A stretch of 28,679 bases of DNA from UMGS1470 sp051889215 (GCA_051889215.1 JBJFDC010000050.1:1-28679), one strand, 5' to 3'. Positions 1 to 7,429 are shown, numbered from the stretch's first letter. Numbers and translations: made by a program. Notes: a model not told the origin generated them from the sequence alone.

Positions 1-29
1 TTGATTATGATTGTTTTTTTTAGTAAAAT
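1..29 (+). promoter_or_regulatory. Putative sigma-A promoter of the restriction-modification module
   Basis: TTGATT at 1-6 and TAAAAT at 24-29 are separated by 17 nt, a good vegetative promoter spacing. Transcription would start near 35-37, so the inverted repeat at 58-102 would lie in the mRNA leader. The window starts here, so any upstream operator is not visible. Confidence 0.5.
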
Positions 30-57
30 ACAAAATATACAAAGGTACACCTTTTTG

Positions 58-102
58 GACAAATTTCTCCTTTTAGGATGCACCTAAAAGGAGAAATTTG
101 TC
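58..102 (+). promoter_or_regulatory. Perfect 20-bp inverted repeat that sequesters the methylase ribosome binding site
   Basis: The arms 58-77 and 83-102 are perfectly complementary around a 5-nt loop (ATGCA). The right arm contains AAAAGGAG (86-93), the only good Shine-Dalgarno candidate for the ATG at 106. No T-run follows, so this is not a simple terminator. As RNA it would form a long stem that hides the ribosome site. As DNA it could be a palindromic operator. Confidence 0.75.
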
Positions 103-105
103 GGA

Positions 106-2100
106 ATGTCGGAATATCCTGATATCGATATAAAAGAAAATTATATCAAATGTTTAAATTCTGAACTTTTAAGTATTTTGCTTAAAGATAGATGTTCTGG
201 CAAAAACATAATTTGGGCAACAGATATTTATTCAAACAGAGGGCCTTTCTATGACTCGCAAGAACACATCACTGGGAAACTTATTACTGGAAGATTTGGT
301 AAAATAATCAGACCAAGAATAGACAAATCTCATAAAGAACAAAAGATAAGAATCAAAAACAAAGCTGAAGTTTTTACTCCATCATGGATATGCAATGAAA
401 TGAACAATCATCTATGTGATGAATGGTTTGAAGATAAAAATGTATTTAACACCGCAAAAGAAAAAACTTGGATAGTCAATCATAACAAAATATTATTTGC
501 AAACGAAAAAAAGAAAAATTGGCAGGATTTTGTAAAACTAAAGGTGCTTGAAATATCCTGTGGTGAGGCACCTTTCTTGGTTAGTAGGTATGACACAACC
601 ACTGGACAGTGGATAGATGTGGGCAATCGAATTGGAATGCTTGACAGAAAACTAAGAGTTGTTAACGAACAATGTGATAGCGAGCCAGATTGGTATAACT
701 GGACACTTGAGGCAATCAAGTCAACTTATGGATATGAATGGCAAGGTGACAGCTTGCTGATTGCAAGAGAAAATATACTCTTTACATTTATTGATTACTA
801 TATAGCAAAATTTGAAAACTTTCCAACAAAAGAATATCTCGTTGAAGTTGCAAAAATATTGTCTTGGAATATTTGGCAAATGGATGGACTGAAATATGTT
901 ATTCCAAACTCTTGCAAACCTATTCCCCAAAAGCAAATGTCATTATTTGATGATGAAAAACAATATGAACAATGTCAAGGTTGTTCAAAAAATGACAACA
1001 ACCTACATACTGGAATTTACTGCAAGATAATGAACTGGGAAACAAAAAGGTCAATTAAATTTTTCAAAGGAGAAAAACGTATGAAATTTGATTTTGTTAT
1101 AGGAAACCCACCGTATCAGCAAGAAAGTGTCGGTGAGAAAAAAGCGGATGAATCTATTTATCATTATTTTATAGATGCATCATATAAATTAGGTAAAAAA
1201 ATAGAATTAATAACTCCTTCTAAATTTTTGTTTAACAATGGAAATACACCAACAGAATGGAATAAAAAAATGTTAAATGATCCTCATTTTAAAGTAATTC
1301 GCTTTGAACCCGTTGCCAATAAAGTGTTTCCAAATGTTAGTTTTAAAGGTGGAGTTGCTATTCATTATTATGATCATGATGTTAATTTTGAACCAATTAT
1401 CCAATTTACAGAATTTTCAGAATTAAACTCAATTTTGAAGAAAGTTTTAAAATTTAAAAATAAATCGTTAACAACAATTATTTATAATCAAAATAAATTC
1501 AATTTGTCTACATTATATTCCGATTATCCTGAATTGCGAACTCTAATTAGTAGTGATGGAAAAGAAAAAAGAATGACTAGTGGGTGTCTGAAATATGAAT
1601 GTTTTACAGATGTAAAAAGATCCGAGAAAGACATCCAAATATTAGGCGTGATAAATAATAAGCGAACTAGAAAATATTTAAACAGAAAATATCTTGAAGA
1701 ACCAAATGAAAATATTGATAAATACAAGGTAATAATTCCAGCAAATAATGGTTCTGGTGCAATTGGTGAAGTTTTAAGCACACCCCTTATCGGGGAACCC
1801 CTTATCGGGTATACACAGACATTTATAGCTGTTGGTGCATTTAATTTGCTTAAAGAAGCAGAAAATGCTCTAAAATATGTAAAAGGTAAGTTTTGCAGAG
1901 TAATGTTAGGTGTATTGAAGGTTACGCAAAATGGGAAAAGAGAAATGTGGCAACTTGTTCCCATTCAAGACTTTACAGATAAATCAGATATAGATTGGTC
2001 AAAATCAATACATGAAATAGACTTACAACTTTACAAAAAATACGATTTGGATGAAAATGAAATTGCATTTATTGAATCTCATGTTAAGGAGATGAAATAA
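106..2100 (+). CDS. N6-adenine DNA methyltransferase with target-recognition region (Eco57I/type I-like)
   Basis: This 664-aa protein has the hallmarks of an adenine-N6 DNA methylase. A motif X-like KAEVFTP stretch lies at residues 86-92, a motif I-like segment (VLEISCGEAPF) at about 147-157 for AdoMet binding, and the catalytic motif IV NPPYQ at 334-338. The ~320 residues after motif IV would hold the target-recognition region, and the ending (KKYDLDENEIAFIESHVKEM) resembles the C-terminus of Eco57I/HsdM-like enzymes. A small Cys cluster (CQGC...C) lies around residues 293-308. The stop overlaps the ATG of the next gene (TAATG), indicating translational coupling. Expected role: sequence-specific host DNA methylation that protects against the nuclease-helicase encoded next. 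Start choice: ATG 106, 12 nt after GGAG at 90-93. The specificity cannot be read from the sequence. Confidence 0.88.
   Translation: MSEYPDIDIKENYIKCLNSELLSILLKDRCSGKNIIWATDIYSNRGPFYDSQEHITGKLITGRFGKIIRPRIDKSHKEQKIRIKNKAEVFTPSWICNEMNNHLCDEWFEDKNVFNTAKEKTWIVNHNKILFANEKKKNWQDFVKLKVLEISCGEAPFLVSRYDTTTGQWIDVGNRIGMLDRKLRVVNEQCDSEPDWYNWTLEAIKSTYGYEWQGDSLLIARENILFTFIDYYIAKFENFPTKEYLVEVAKILSWNIWQMDGLKYVIPNSCKPIPQKQMSLFDDEKQYEQCQGCSKNDNNLHTGIYCKIMNWETKRSIKFFKGEKRMKFDFVIGNPPYQQESVGEKKADESIYHYFIDASYKLGKKIELITPSKFLFNNGNTPTEWNKKMLNDPHFKVIRFEPVANKVFPNVSFKGGVAIHYYDHDVNFEPIIQFTEFSELNSILKKVLKFKNKSLTTIIYNQNKFNLSTLYSDYPELRTLISSDGKEKRMTSGCLKYECFTDVKRSEKDIQILGVINNKRTRKYLNRKYLEEPNENIDKYKVIIPANNGSGAIGEVLSTPLIGEPLIGYTQTFIAVGAFNLLKEAENALKYVKGKFCRVMLGVLKVTQNGKREMWQLVPIQDFTDKSDIDWSKSIHEIDLQLYKKYDLDENEIAFIESHVKEMK
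1782..1809 (+). repeat. In-frame 15-bp tandem duplication in the methylase recognition region
   Basis: A 13-bp string (ACCCCTTATCGGG) occurs at 1782-1794 and again at 1797-1809. The 15-bp period is exactly five codons and gives PLIGE-PLIGY in the protein. Copy-number change here would keep the reading frame. Confidence 0.7.
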
Positions 2101-5100
2101 TGGCAAAGATAAAACTAAAAACCTCTGAAAAAGTTGCACCAATGATATATGCATACACAACTCCTGGTGTTGTATATCACGATGGCTGGACAAAAATTGG
2201 ATATACAGAAAGAGATGTAGATACTCGTATTAGAGAGCAAACTCAAACAGTGGACATTAAAGCACATAAAGAGTGGCAAGACCTTGCTATCTTTTCTGAT
2301 GGAAAAACAAGATTTACGGATAAAGAATTTCACTCATACCTTGCAAAAAATGATATTCAAAGAAAAGACCCACAACCAGACAGCGAAGGTTGTCCAGAAT
2401 GGTTTTATATAAGTGGTGATGAATCTTATGCTTTATTTGGCAAATTCAGGCGTGATCAAGGTGTTTTGCAAACCCTTGGAGTTATTCCTTATGTGCTCCG
2501 TCACGAGCAAAAGAAAGCTGTTCAACAAACAAAAGATTATTTTTTGGATAATTCACATAAGGCAGAATGTTTGTGGAATGCAAAACCAAGATTTGGGAAA
2601 ACATTATCAACTTATGATTTGTGTAAAGCGCTCCCTGATATCAATAAAATACTTATTGTAACCAATAGACCAGCTATTGCAAACTCATGGTATGATGATT
2701 ATGTTAAGTTTTTAGGGACAGAGTCAGGATATTATTTTGTAAGCAATGTCGATGGACTTAAAGATAAAAAATATGTCTTATCAAGAGAAAAATATTTAGA
2801 TATGATTGCTGTGCCAAACCACAAGGGGTGTATAGAATTTGTGTCTTTGCAAGACTTAAAGGGCTCCATCTATTTTGGCGGAATGTTTGACAAGTTAAAA
2901 GAAGTATCCGATTTGGAATGGGATATTTTGATAATTGATGAGGCGCATGAGGGTGTTGACACTTACAAAACAGATGTGGCATTTGACCACATTAAGAGAA
3001 GATATACTCTTCATTTGTCAGGTACTCCATTCAAAGCGCTTGCAAATGATAAATTTCCACCAAAAGCAATTTATAACTGGACTTACGCAGATGAACAAAA
3101 GGCAAAACATGAATGGGATGCAACAAATGAAGAAGAAAATCCTTATGCCAACCTTCCTCAACTCAACTTATTAACATACAAAATGTCTGATATAATCAGA
3201 GATAAAGTTGAACAAGGTGCAGACTTTGACAATGATGGACAAAATGAAGCATTCTGTTGGGATTTAAATGAGTTTTTTGATACAAATGCAAGTGGAGAAT
3301 TTATACATGGAGATGCAGTTGATAAGTTTTTAGATGCCTTAACAAAACAAGAGAAATTTCCATTTTCAACAGATGATTTAAGAAAAGAATTAAAACATAC
3401 TTTGTGGCTACTTAAGTATGTTAGCAGTGCAAAAGCTCTTGCAAAGAAGTTGCAAAATCACGAAGTATTTAAGAATTATACAGTAGTACTTGCCGCTGGA
3501 GATGGAAGAATTGACAATGAAGGCAATCCAGATGATTTATACGAGTTTGATAAAAATCTGAAAAACTCTTACGACAAAGTTGTTAATGCAATAAAGCACA
3601 ACGATAGAACGATTACAATTTCTGTTGGACAATTAACAACTGGCATTACAATCCCACAATGGACAGCAGTTATGATGCTGTCAAATGTAAAAAGTCCTGC
3701 TCTTTATATGCAATCTGCATTTAGGGCTCAAAATCCTTGCTTATTCAATGAGGGTGGTGAAAGTTGTAGAAAGCAAAATGCCTATGTTTTTGATTTTGAT
3801 CCGGCCAGAACTTTAACCATTGTTGAAGAATTTGCAAATGATTTGCTTTCTGACACAGCCAATGGTCGTGGTGATTCAGACACAAGGAAACAACATGTAC
3901 GAGAACTTCTCAACTTTTTCCCTGTATATGGTGAAGATGATGAGGGTGAAATGATTGAACTTGATGCTGAAAAAGTTTTATCTATCCCTCGTGCTATTCA
4001 CGCAAAAGAAGTTGTCCGTCGTGGATTTATGAGCAATTTCTTATTCCAAAATGTAGGTAATATTTTTAACGCTCCCAAAGAAGTTTTGAATATACTGCAA
4101 AAGTTTGAGCCAGTAAGGGAACCGATTGGAATAAAAAAAGAAACAAAAGATGAATTAAATATTGACAAAGATGGCAATGTGTCCATTCCAGAAGAACAAA
4201 TTATTGGAACTGCAAATGATGTTTTTGGTGAAAAAATTTATGGCGACATTGAACAGAGTTTGATTGACACAGTTGCCACAATTCAAAAAGAAAACGAAAA
4301 TTCACACAAGAAAGATGAAAAACTTAACGCACTTTTAGAAGCTTTCCATACTAATATCACGGATACATTGGTTAAAACAGCAAAAGACAATTATGGTGGA
4401 AATTTATCCAAATCTACACAACAAGCGCTTGTTAGAAAGATAAACACAACAGCAGACACATTTGTCAAAAAACAATATGGAAACTATCAAATAAATAGTA
4501 ACAAACTTGAAAATGAACGCTATAAGGAAATTGAAAATTCAAAGCAAGCTGGCAATGTTCACAGAATTGCAGAAATCAACACGAAATTTGATGAAAAGAA
4601 AAAAGAGATTGAACAAAACTTTATGAGTTCTATTCAATCTGAAGTTAAAAATGTTATTGATAATGCTGGCAGAACAATTGTTGAAGCTGTGGAAACAGAT
4701 AAAAATGAAAAACAAAGATATTCTTTAATGGAAAATGTAAGAGACCATCTGAGAGGATTTTCAAGAACAATCCCATCATTTCTTATGGCTTATGGTGATG
4801 AAAATACGACATTAGAGAATTTTGATAATATAATCCCTGATGAAGTATTTAAAGAGGTGACAAGCATTTCACTTGATGACTTCAGAAAATTGAGAGATGG
4901 ATTTGATTTCATAGATGAAAATGGTGGAAGAAACCACTATAATGGCTTCTTTGATTCGATAGTTTTCAATGATTCTATAAAAGAATTTCTAAAGAAAAAA
5001 GAAGAACTGTCAAATTATTTTGATGACACATCAAAAGAAGATATTTTTGACTATATCCCACCTCAAAAAACAAACCAAATATTTACTCCAAAGAAAGTCG

Positions 5101-5465
5101 TAAAAGAGATGGTTGATAATCTTGAAAAAGAAAATCCTGGTTGCTTTGACGATCAAAACCACACATTCATTGATCTTTATATGAAGTCAGGTTTATATAT
5201 AACTGAAATTGTAAAGAGATTATTTAGAAGTGAGAAAATGAAAGTACTCTATCCAGATGAAAAAGTGAGACTAAACCATATTTTTGAGAAACAAGTTTAT
5301 GGACTTGCACCAACAGAAATTATTTACAGAATTGCATCTACCTTTATACTTGGATTCAGTAAAGAAATTACAATAAATAAACATAACCTAAGGAAATTCG
5401 ATGCTCTTCCTGATGCTCAATCTGGAACATTAGAGTCAAAACTTGATAAAATATTCAATCAATAA
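2100..5465 (+). CDS. GIY-YIG nuclease / SF2 helicase restriction protein with degenerate C-terminal methylase domain
   Basis: This 1121-aa protein appears to be the restriction/translocation subunit. Residues ~15-115 resemble a GIY-YIG (T5orf172/Mug113-type) nuclease: IYAYTTPG, then KIGYT, an Arg helix (DTRIREQ), a Glu/His pair (KEFHSYL) and EWF. An SF2 helicase follows: a Walker A variant KPRFGKT (162-168), DEAH (280-283), SGTP (307-310) and a motif VI-like QSAFRAQ (538-544). A long charged linker (~650-980) precedes a C-terminal part that starts like a DNA methylase (FTPKKVV from 995, FIDLYMKSG from 1023, QVYGLAPTE) but ends before any NPPY motif. That domain is therefore probably structural or recognition-related, not catalytic. 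It is translationally coupled to the upstream methylase. By analogy with type I/ISP/III enzymes it would cut unmodified foreign DNA with ATP use. The exact subtype is uncertain. Confidence 0.85.
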   Translation: MAKIKLKTSEKVAPMIYAYTTPGVVYHDGWTKIGYTERDVDTRIREQTQTVDIKAHKEWQDLAIFSDGKTRFTDKEFHSYLAKNDIQRKDPQPDSEGCPEWFYISGDESYALFGKFRRDQGVLQTLGVIPYVLRHEQKKAVQQTKDYFLDNSHKAECLWNAKPRFGKTLSTYDLCKALPDINKILIVTNRPAIANSWYDDYVKFLGTESGYYFVSNVDGLKDKKYVLSREKYLDMIAVPNHKGCIEFVSLQDLKGSIYFGGMFDKLKEVSDLEWDILIIDEAHEGVDTYKTDVAFDHIKRRYTLHLSGTPFKALANDKFPPKAIYNWTYADEQKAKHEWDATNEEENPYANLPQLNLLTYKMSDIIRDKVEQGADFDNDGQNEAFCWDLNEFFDTNASGEFIHGDAVDKFLDALTKQEKFPFSTDDLRKELKHTLWLLKYVSSAKALAKKLQNHEVFKNYTVVLAAGDGRIDNEGNPDDLYEFDKNLKNSYDKVVNAIKHNDRTITISVGQLTTGITIPQWTAVMMLSNVKSPALYMQSAFRAQNPCLFNEGGESCRKQNAYVFDFDPARTLTIVEEFANDLLSDTANGRGDSDTRKQHVRELLNFFPVYGEDDEGEMIELDAEKVLSIPRAIHAKEVVRRGFMSNFLFQNVGNIFNAPKEVLNILQKFEPVREPIGIKKETKDELNIDKDGNVSIPEEQIIGTANDVFGEKIYGDIEQSLIDTVATIQKENENSHKKDEKLNALLEAFHTNITDTLVKTAKDNYGGNLSKSTQQALVRKINTTADTFVKKQYGNYQINSNKLENERYKEIENSKQAGNVHRIAEINTKFDEKKKEIEQNFMSSIQSEVKNVIDNAGRTIVEAVETDKNEKQRYSLMENVRDHLRGFSRTIPSFLMAYGDENTTLENFDNIIPDEVFKEVTSISLDDFRKLRDGFDFIDENGGRNHYNGFFDSIVFNDSIKEFLKKKEELSNYFDDTSKEDIFDYIPPQKTNQIFTPKKVVKEMVDNLEKENPGCFDDQNHTFIDLYMKSGLYITEIVKRLFRSEKMKVLYPDEKVRLNHIFEKQVYGLAPTEIIYRIASTFILGFSKEITINKHNLRKFDALPDAQSGTLESKLDKIFNQ

Positions 5466-5476
5466 AAACCAAATTT

Positions 5477-5507
5477 GAACGGATAAAAAACATCCGTTCC
5501 TTTTTTA
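5477..5507 (+). terminator. Rho-independent terminator of the restriction module
   Basis: GAACGGAT (5477-5484) pairs with ATCCGTTC (5492-5499) around an A-rich loop and is followed by CTTTTTT. It begins 11 nt after the stop of the helicase gene. An A-run in the loop and T-runs on the other strand could also let it end minus-strand transcripts from the tRNA. Confidence 0.85.
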
Positions 5508-5518
5508 ATATTTCGAAA

Positions 5519-5591
5519 GTGGACAAGGTGGCCGAACGGAATTATCGATGGTCGCAAAAGATGGTTGCTCGAGCTGGACATTCAAAAGTTT
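5519..5591 (+). other. Unexplained segment between terminator and tRNA, weakly tRNA-like
   Basis: No gene fits here. The plus strand carries GGTGGCCGAACGG, which recalls the 5' end and D-arm of class II tRNAs. GGCC can pair with GGTC further on, and GCAA/TTGC can form a short stem with a 7-nt loop. No T-arm (GGTTCGA) or matching acceptor stem is visible, so at most this is a relic. Confidence 0.2.
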
Positions 5592-5666
5592 TGGCGTTCC
5601 CAGAGGGAATCGAACCCCCAATTTTCCCTTAGGAGGGGAATGTTATATCCGTTTAACTATGGGAAC
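5592..5666 (-). tRNA. tRNA-Arg (anticodon CCT)
   Basis: On the minus strand a full cloverleaf can be read. The acceptor stem GTTCCCA/TGGGAAC is followed by a D-stem GTTA/TAAC. The anticodon stem TTCCC/GGGAA closes the loop CTCCTAA (anticodon CCT, reading AGG). The T-arm contains GGTTCGATTCC, and a G discriminator precedes an encoded CCA at 5594-5592. The 3' end points toward the restriction module. tRNA 3' ends are frequent integration sites for genomic islands. Confidence 0.96.
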
Positions 5667-5676
5667 TAACATTTTT

Positions 5677-5705
5677 ATGATAACATAGTGAGATTATTTT
5701 TTCAA
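5677..5705 (-). promoter_or_regulatory. Promoter of tRNA-Arg
   Basis: On the minus strand TTGAAA (5705-5700) and TATCAT (5682-5677) are spaced by 17 nt. They end about 10 nt before the mature 5' end of the tRNA. Confidence 0.65.
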
Positions 5706-5726
5706 TTGTTTTTTGGTCGTGGCAAT

Positions 5727-5742
5727 AAATACATTTGTATTT
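5727..5742. repeat. 16-bp palindrome between divergent promoters
   Basis: AAATACA-TT-TGTATTT is a perfect 7-bp inverted repeat between the tRNA promoter and the promoter of the duplicated gene pair. It could be an operator. It is AT-rich, so chance is possible. Confidence 0.3.
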
Positions 5743-5796
5743 AAACAAATCAAGCATGAAAATACTTTGTTGTTGGCGGATTATCAAAAGATGTTG

Positions 5797-5824
5797 TTGA
5801 CAAATTTGATATGTGCGTTATAAT
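5797..5824 (+). promoter_or_regulatory. Consensus promoter of the duplicated 200-aa gene pair
   Basis: TTGACA (5797-5802) and TATAAT (5819-5824) with a 16-nt spacer are both perfect hexamers. The leader to the first ATG would be about 65 nt. Confidence 0.75.
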
Positions 5825-5895
5825 TATTTTAACATATAAATTTTGCCCATAAAACATATTGACACGTATATATCAAGCAAAACGTGGAGGGAAAT

Positions 5896-6498
5896 ATGAC
5901 AAAATCTGAAGCATTAAACATCATTAAAGAATTTGTGGAAGGGAAATTGCATATTGATGATTTCAAAAAAATATGTGTTCACAATCAAGAGTTTCGTCAA
6001 TTAATCAAAGATTGCGAGAATTTGAATATTGGCAAAAAATATAATTTTCAAATATTAAAAATGTTGGACAATTGTAATTGGAAAAATTATTCACAACAAC
6101 ATAAAATTTTTCTAATTTTTCTTTTTTATCTTGCCGACAATGGTATCAAAGATTTTAAGGAAACAAATATTTATTTTGAAAAAGCTTGTGAGTTTGCTGA
6201 CTTGGTGCCGGATTGGTTGCCTGATGATGTGATGACTTTTGTTGATGAAGAAATAATAAACAAAGCACCAGAAGAATTAAACGAAAAAGATAAAAAGAAA
6301 TGGATAAAAGAGCAAATTAAAAAAACATTCAAGTATGAAAAAAGACCTCCCGAGTTTGCCCAAGAAGGAATGTGGCCACAAGACGAAGATGGAAATTTTC
6401 TGGTGTTCAGAAAACAAAAACAAAAAGGCGAATTGGTGACATATACTTTTGTCAATCCAAAGACAAAAGAAGAAGTCGAATTCCAGGAATTATATTAG
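5896..6498 (+). CDS. Hypothetical 200-aa protein, copy 1 of a tandem pair (possible immunity-type protein)
   Basis: The start is ATG 5896, behind GGAGG at 5886-5890, rather than the in-frame GTG at 5884 that overlaps the ribosome site. The protein is soluble and acidic/lysine-rich, with no signal peptide or membrane segment. Its N-terminal part (about residues 15-100) differs strongly from copy 2. From LVPDWLPDD (~103) on it is nearly identical, with the distinctive conserved ending KYEKRPPEFAQEGMWPQDEDG. I recognise no enzymatic motif. The variable-head/constant-tail pattern and tandem copying resemble orphan immunity genes of polymorphic toxin systems, one of which lies 3 kb downstream, but this is inference. 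Confidence 0.8.
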   Translation: MTKSEALNIIKEFVEGKLHIDDFKKICVHNQEFRQLIKDCENLNIGKKYNFQILKMLDNCNWKNYSQQHKIFLIFLFYLADNGIKDFKETNIYFEKACEFADLVPDWLPDDVMTFVDEEIINKAPEELNEKDKKKWIKEQIKKTFKYEKRPPEFAQEGMWPQDEDGNFLVFRKQKQKGELVTYTFVNPKTKEEVEFQELY

Positions 6499-6553
6499 AA
6501 TTGTGTTCGTGTTTAACTCGCGGTGCTCGCACCAAAAGACTGTGGAGGGGGAT

Positions 6554-7156
6554 ATGACAAAAGTTGAAGCATTAAACATCATTAAAGAATTTGTTGAAGG
6601 GGAAATTGATGTTGAAGAATTTAGAACCATGTGTTTAACGAACAATTCTTTTCGAGATATTATAAAAGACTATAATAGTTATAACATCAAAGATAAATAC
6701 AACAATAATTTATTGAATATGATCGACAAGTGTAATTGGAAAAATTTTGATGTGCAAAGAGATTTGCAATTAATTTTTACGATATATTTATATAAAAATT
6801 CCACAGAAAAACTGATTCCAACAAACAAATATGCAGAAAAGTGTTCAATTTATGGAGATTTGGTGCCGGAATGGTTGCCTGATGATGCGATGACTTTTGT
6901 TGATGAAGAAATAATAGCAAAAGCACCAGAAGAGTTGAGCGAAAAAGATAAAAAGAAATGGATAAAAGAGCAAATTAAAAAAACATTCAAGTATGAAAAA
7001 AGACCTCCCGAGTTTGCCCAAGAAGGAATGTGGCCACAAGACGAAGATGGAAATTTTCTGGTGTTCAGAAAACAAAAACAAAAAGGCGAATTGGTGACAT
7101 ATACTTTTGTCAATCCAAAGACAAAAGAAGAAGTCGAATTCCAGGAATTATATTAG
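6554..7156 (+). CDS. Hypothetical 200-aa protein, copy 2 of a tandem pair
   Basis: The start is ATG 6554, preceded by GGAGGGGG (6544-6550). An upstream in-frame extension from 6449 would run back through the end of copy 1 and is not credible. The first 14 residues (MTK.EALNIIKEFVEG) and everything after about residue 103 match copy 1, with the last ~75 residues identical. The intervening head region is roughly half identical. A tract of identical DNA beside a diverged tract suggests gene conversion of the 3' half or accelerated change of the 5' half. It is co-transcribed with copy 1 because copy 1 lacks a complete terminator. Function unknown. Confidence 0.8.
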   Translation: MTKVEALNIIKEFVEGEIDVEEFRTMCLTNNSFRDIIKDYNSYNIKDKYNNNLLNMIDKCNWKNFDVQRDLQLIFTIYLYKNSTEKLIPTNKYAEKCSIYGDLVPEWLPDDAMTFVDEEIIAKAPEELSEKDKKKWIKEQIKKTFKYEKRPPEFAQEGMWPQDEDGNFLVFRKQKQKGELVTYTFVNPKTKEEVEFQELY

Positions 7157-7191
7157 AATTGTGTTCGTGTTTAACTCGCGGTGCTCGCACC

Positions 7192-7225
7192 AAAAGACTG
7201 GGAAATTTCTCAGTCTTTTGTTTTT
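7192..7225 (+). terminator. Terminator after the duplicated gene pair
   Basis: AAAAGACTGGGA (7192-7203) pairs with TCTCAGTCTTTT (7208-7219), with one G-T pair, followed by GTTTTT. Its left arm is also present, without the right arm, at 6534-6542. Confidence 0.85.
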
Positions 7226-7290
7226 AATGAAGATTTTTAAAATAGAAATTTAATGTGTTGCGTTGGTTGATTAAAAAATCAAAAAAAACC

Positions 7291-7319
7291 TTGAAATTTT
7301 TAATGAGATATATTAAACT
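7291..7319 (+). promoter_or_regulatory. Possible promoter of the ABC-F leader
   Basis: TTGAAA (7291-7296) and TAAACT (7314-7319) have a 17-nt spacer. The -10 matches only 4 of 6 positions. A start near 7325 would make the short leader ORF at 7326 nearly leaderless. The stretch 7226-7290 holds nothing else recognisable. Confidence 0.35.
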
Positions 7320-7325
7320 AAAATT

Positions 7326-7358
7326 ATGAGGTATCATTTTGTCATCATGTATATATAA
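7326..7358 (+). CDS. Possible 10-aa leader peptide of the ABC-F gene
   Basis: ATG 7326 to TAA 7356-7358 encodes MRYHFVIMYI. It has no visible Shine-Dalgarno sequence. Its stop lies 9 nt before a terminator-like hairpin and about 70 nt before the ABC-F start. This is the arrangement used in ribosome-mediated attenuation of several ABC-F antibiotic-resistance genes. The ORF is short and could be chance. Confidence 0.35.
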   Translation: MRYHFVIMYI

Positions 7359-7359
7359 T

Positions 7360-7399
7360 TGTGCATGGTGCTGCACATGGTTTGCAGCACAAGTTTTTT
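7360..7399 (+). promoter_or_regulatory. Putative transcription attenuator with two mutually exclusive hairpins
   Basis: Hairpin A is TGTGCA (7360-7365) with TGCACA (7372-7377). Hairpin B is GTGCTGC (7368-7374) with GCAGCAC (7384-7390), followed by AAGTTTTTT (to 7399), a terminator shape. They share 7372-7374, so only one can form at a time. The element lies between the leader ORF and the ABC-F ribosome site (GGAG, 7419-7422). Confidence 0.5.
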
Positions 7400-7429
7400 A
7401 TGTTCAATTTTTATATATGGAGCAACAAA

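Larger units (their letters stand above)
5885..7200 (+). repeat. 658-bp tandem duplication (units 5885-6542 and 6543-7200)
   Basis: All corresponding landmarks (ribosome site, ATG, stop, 3' tail) lie exactly 658 bp apart. The last 261 bp of each unit (6282-6542 and 6940-7200) are identical, including 44 bp after the stop codon, while the 5' half has diverged strongly. The unit ends in AAAAGACTG, which is the left arm of the terminator at 7192-7225. The first copy therefore has only half a terminator and should read through into the second. Confidence 0.93.

Noticed and set aside
58..102. Invertible (phase-variable) switch or transposon end
   Set aside because: The inverted repeats are separated by only 5 nt, so there is no segment to invert. 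No promoter in the loop and no recombinase gene are visible.
5859..5864. Second TTGACA as a promoter for the tandem genes
   Set aside because: No -10 hexamer lies at a usable distance. The expected position falls on the Shine-Dalgarno region.
6449..6553. N-terminal extension of the second tandem gene
   Set aside because: It is created by reading the end of copy 1 in another frame. The ribosome site at 6544-6550 and the match to copy 1 place the start at 6554.
7361..7429. GTG start for the ABC-F gene giving 23 extra residues
   Set aside because: The extension translates the attenuator hairpin, has no ribosome site and does not match the family's normal N-terminus; ATG 7430 does.
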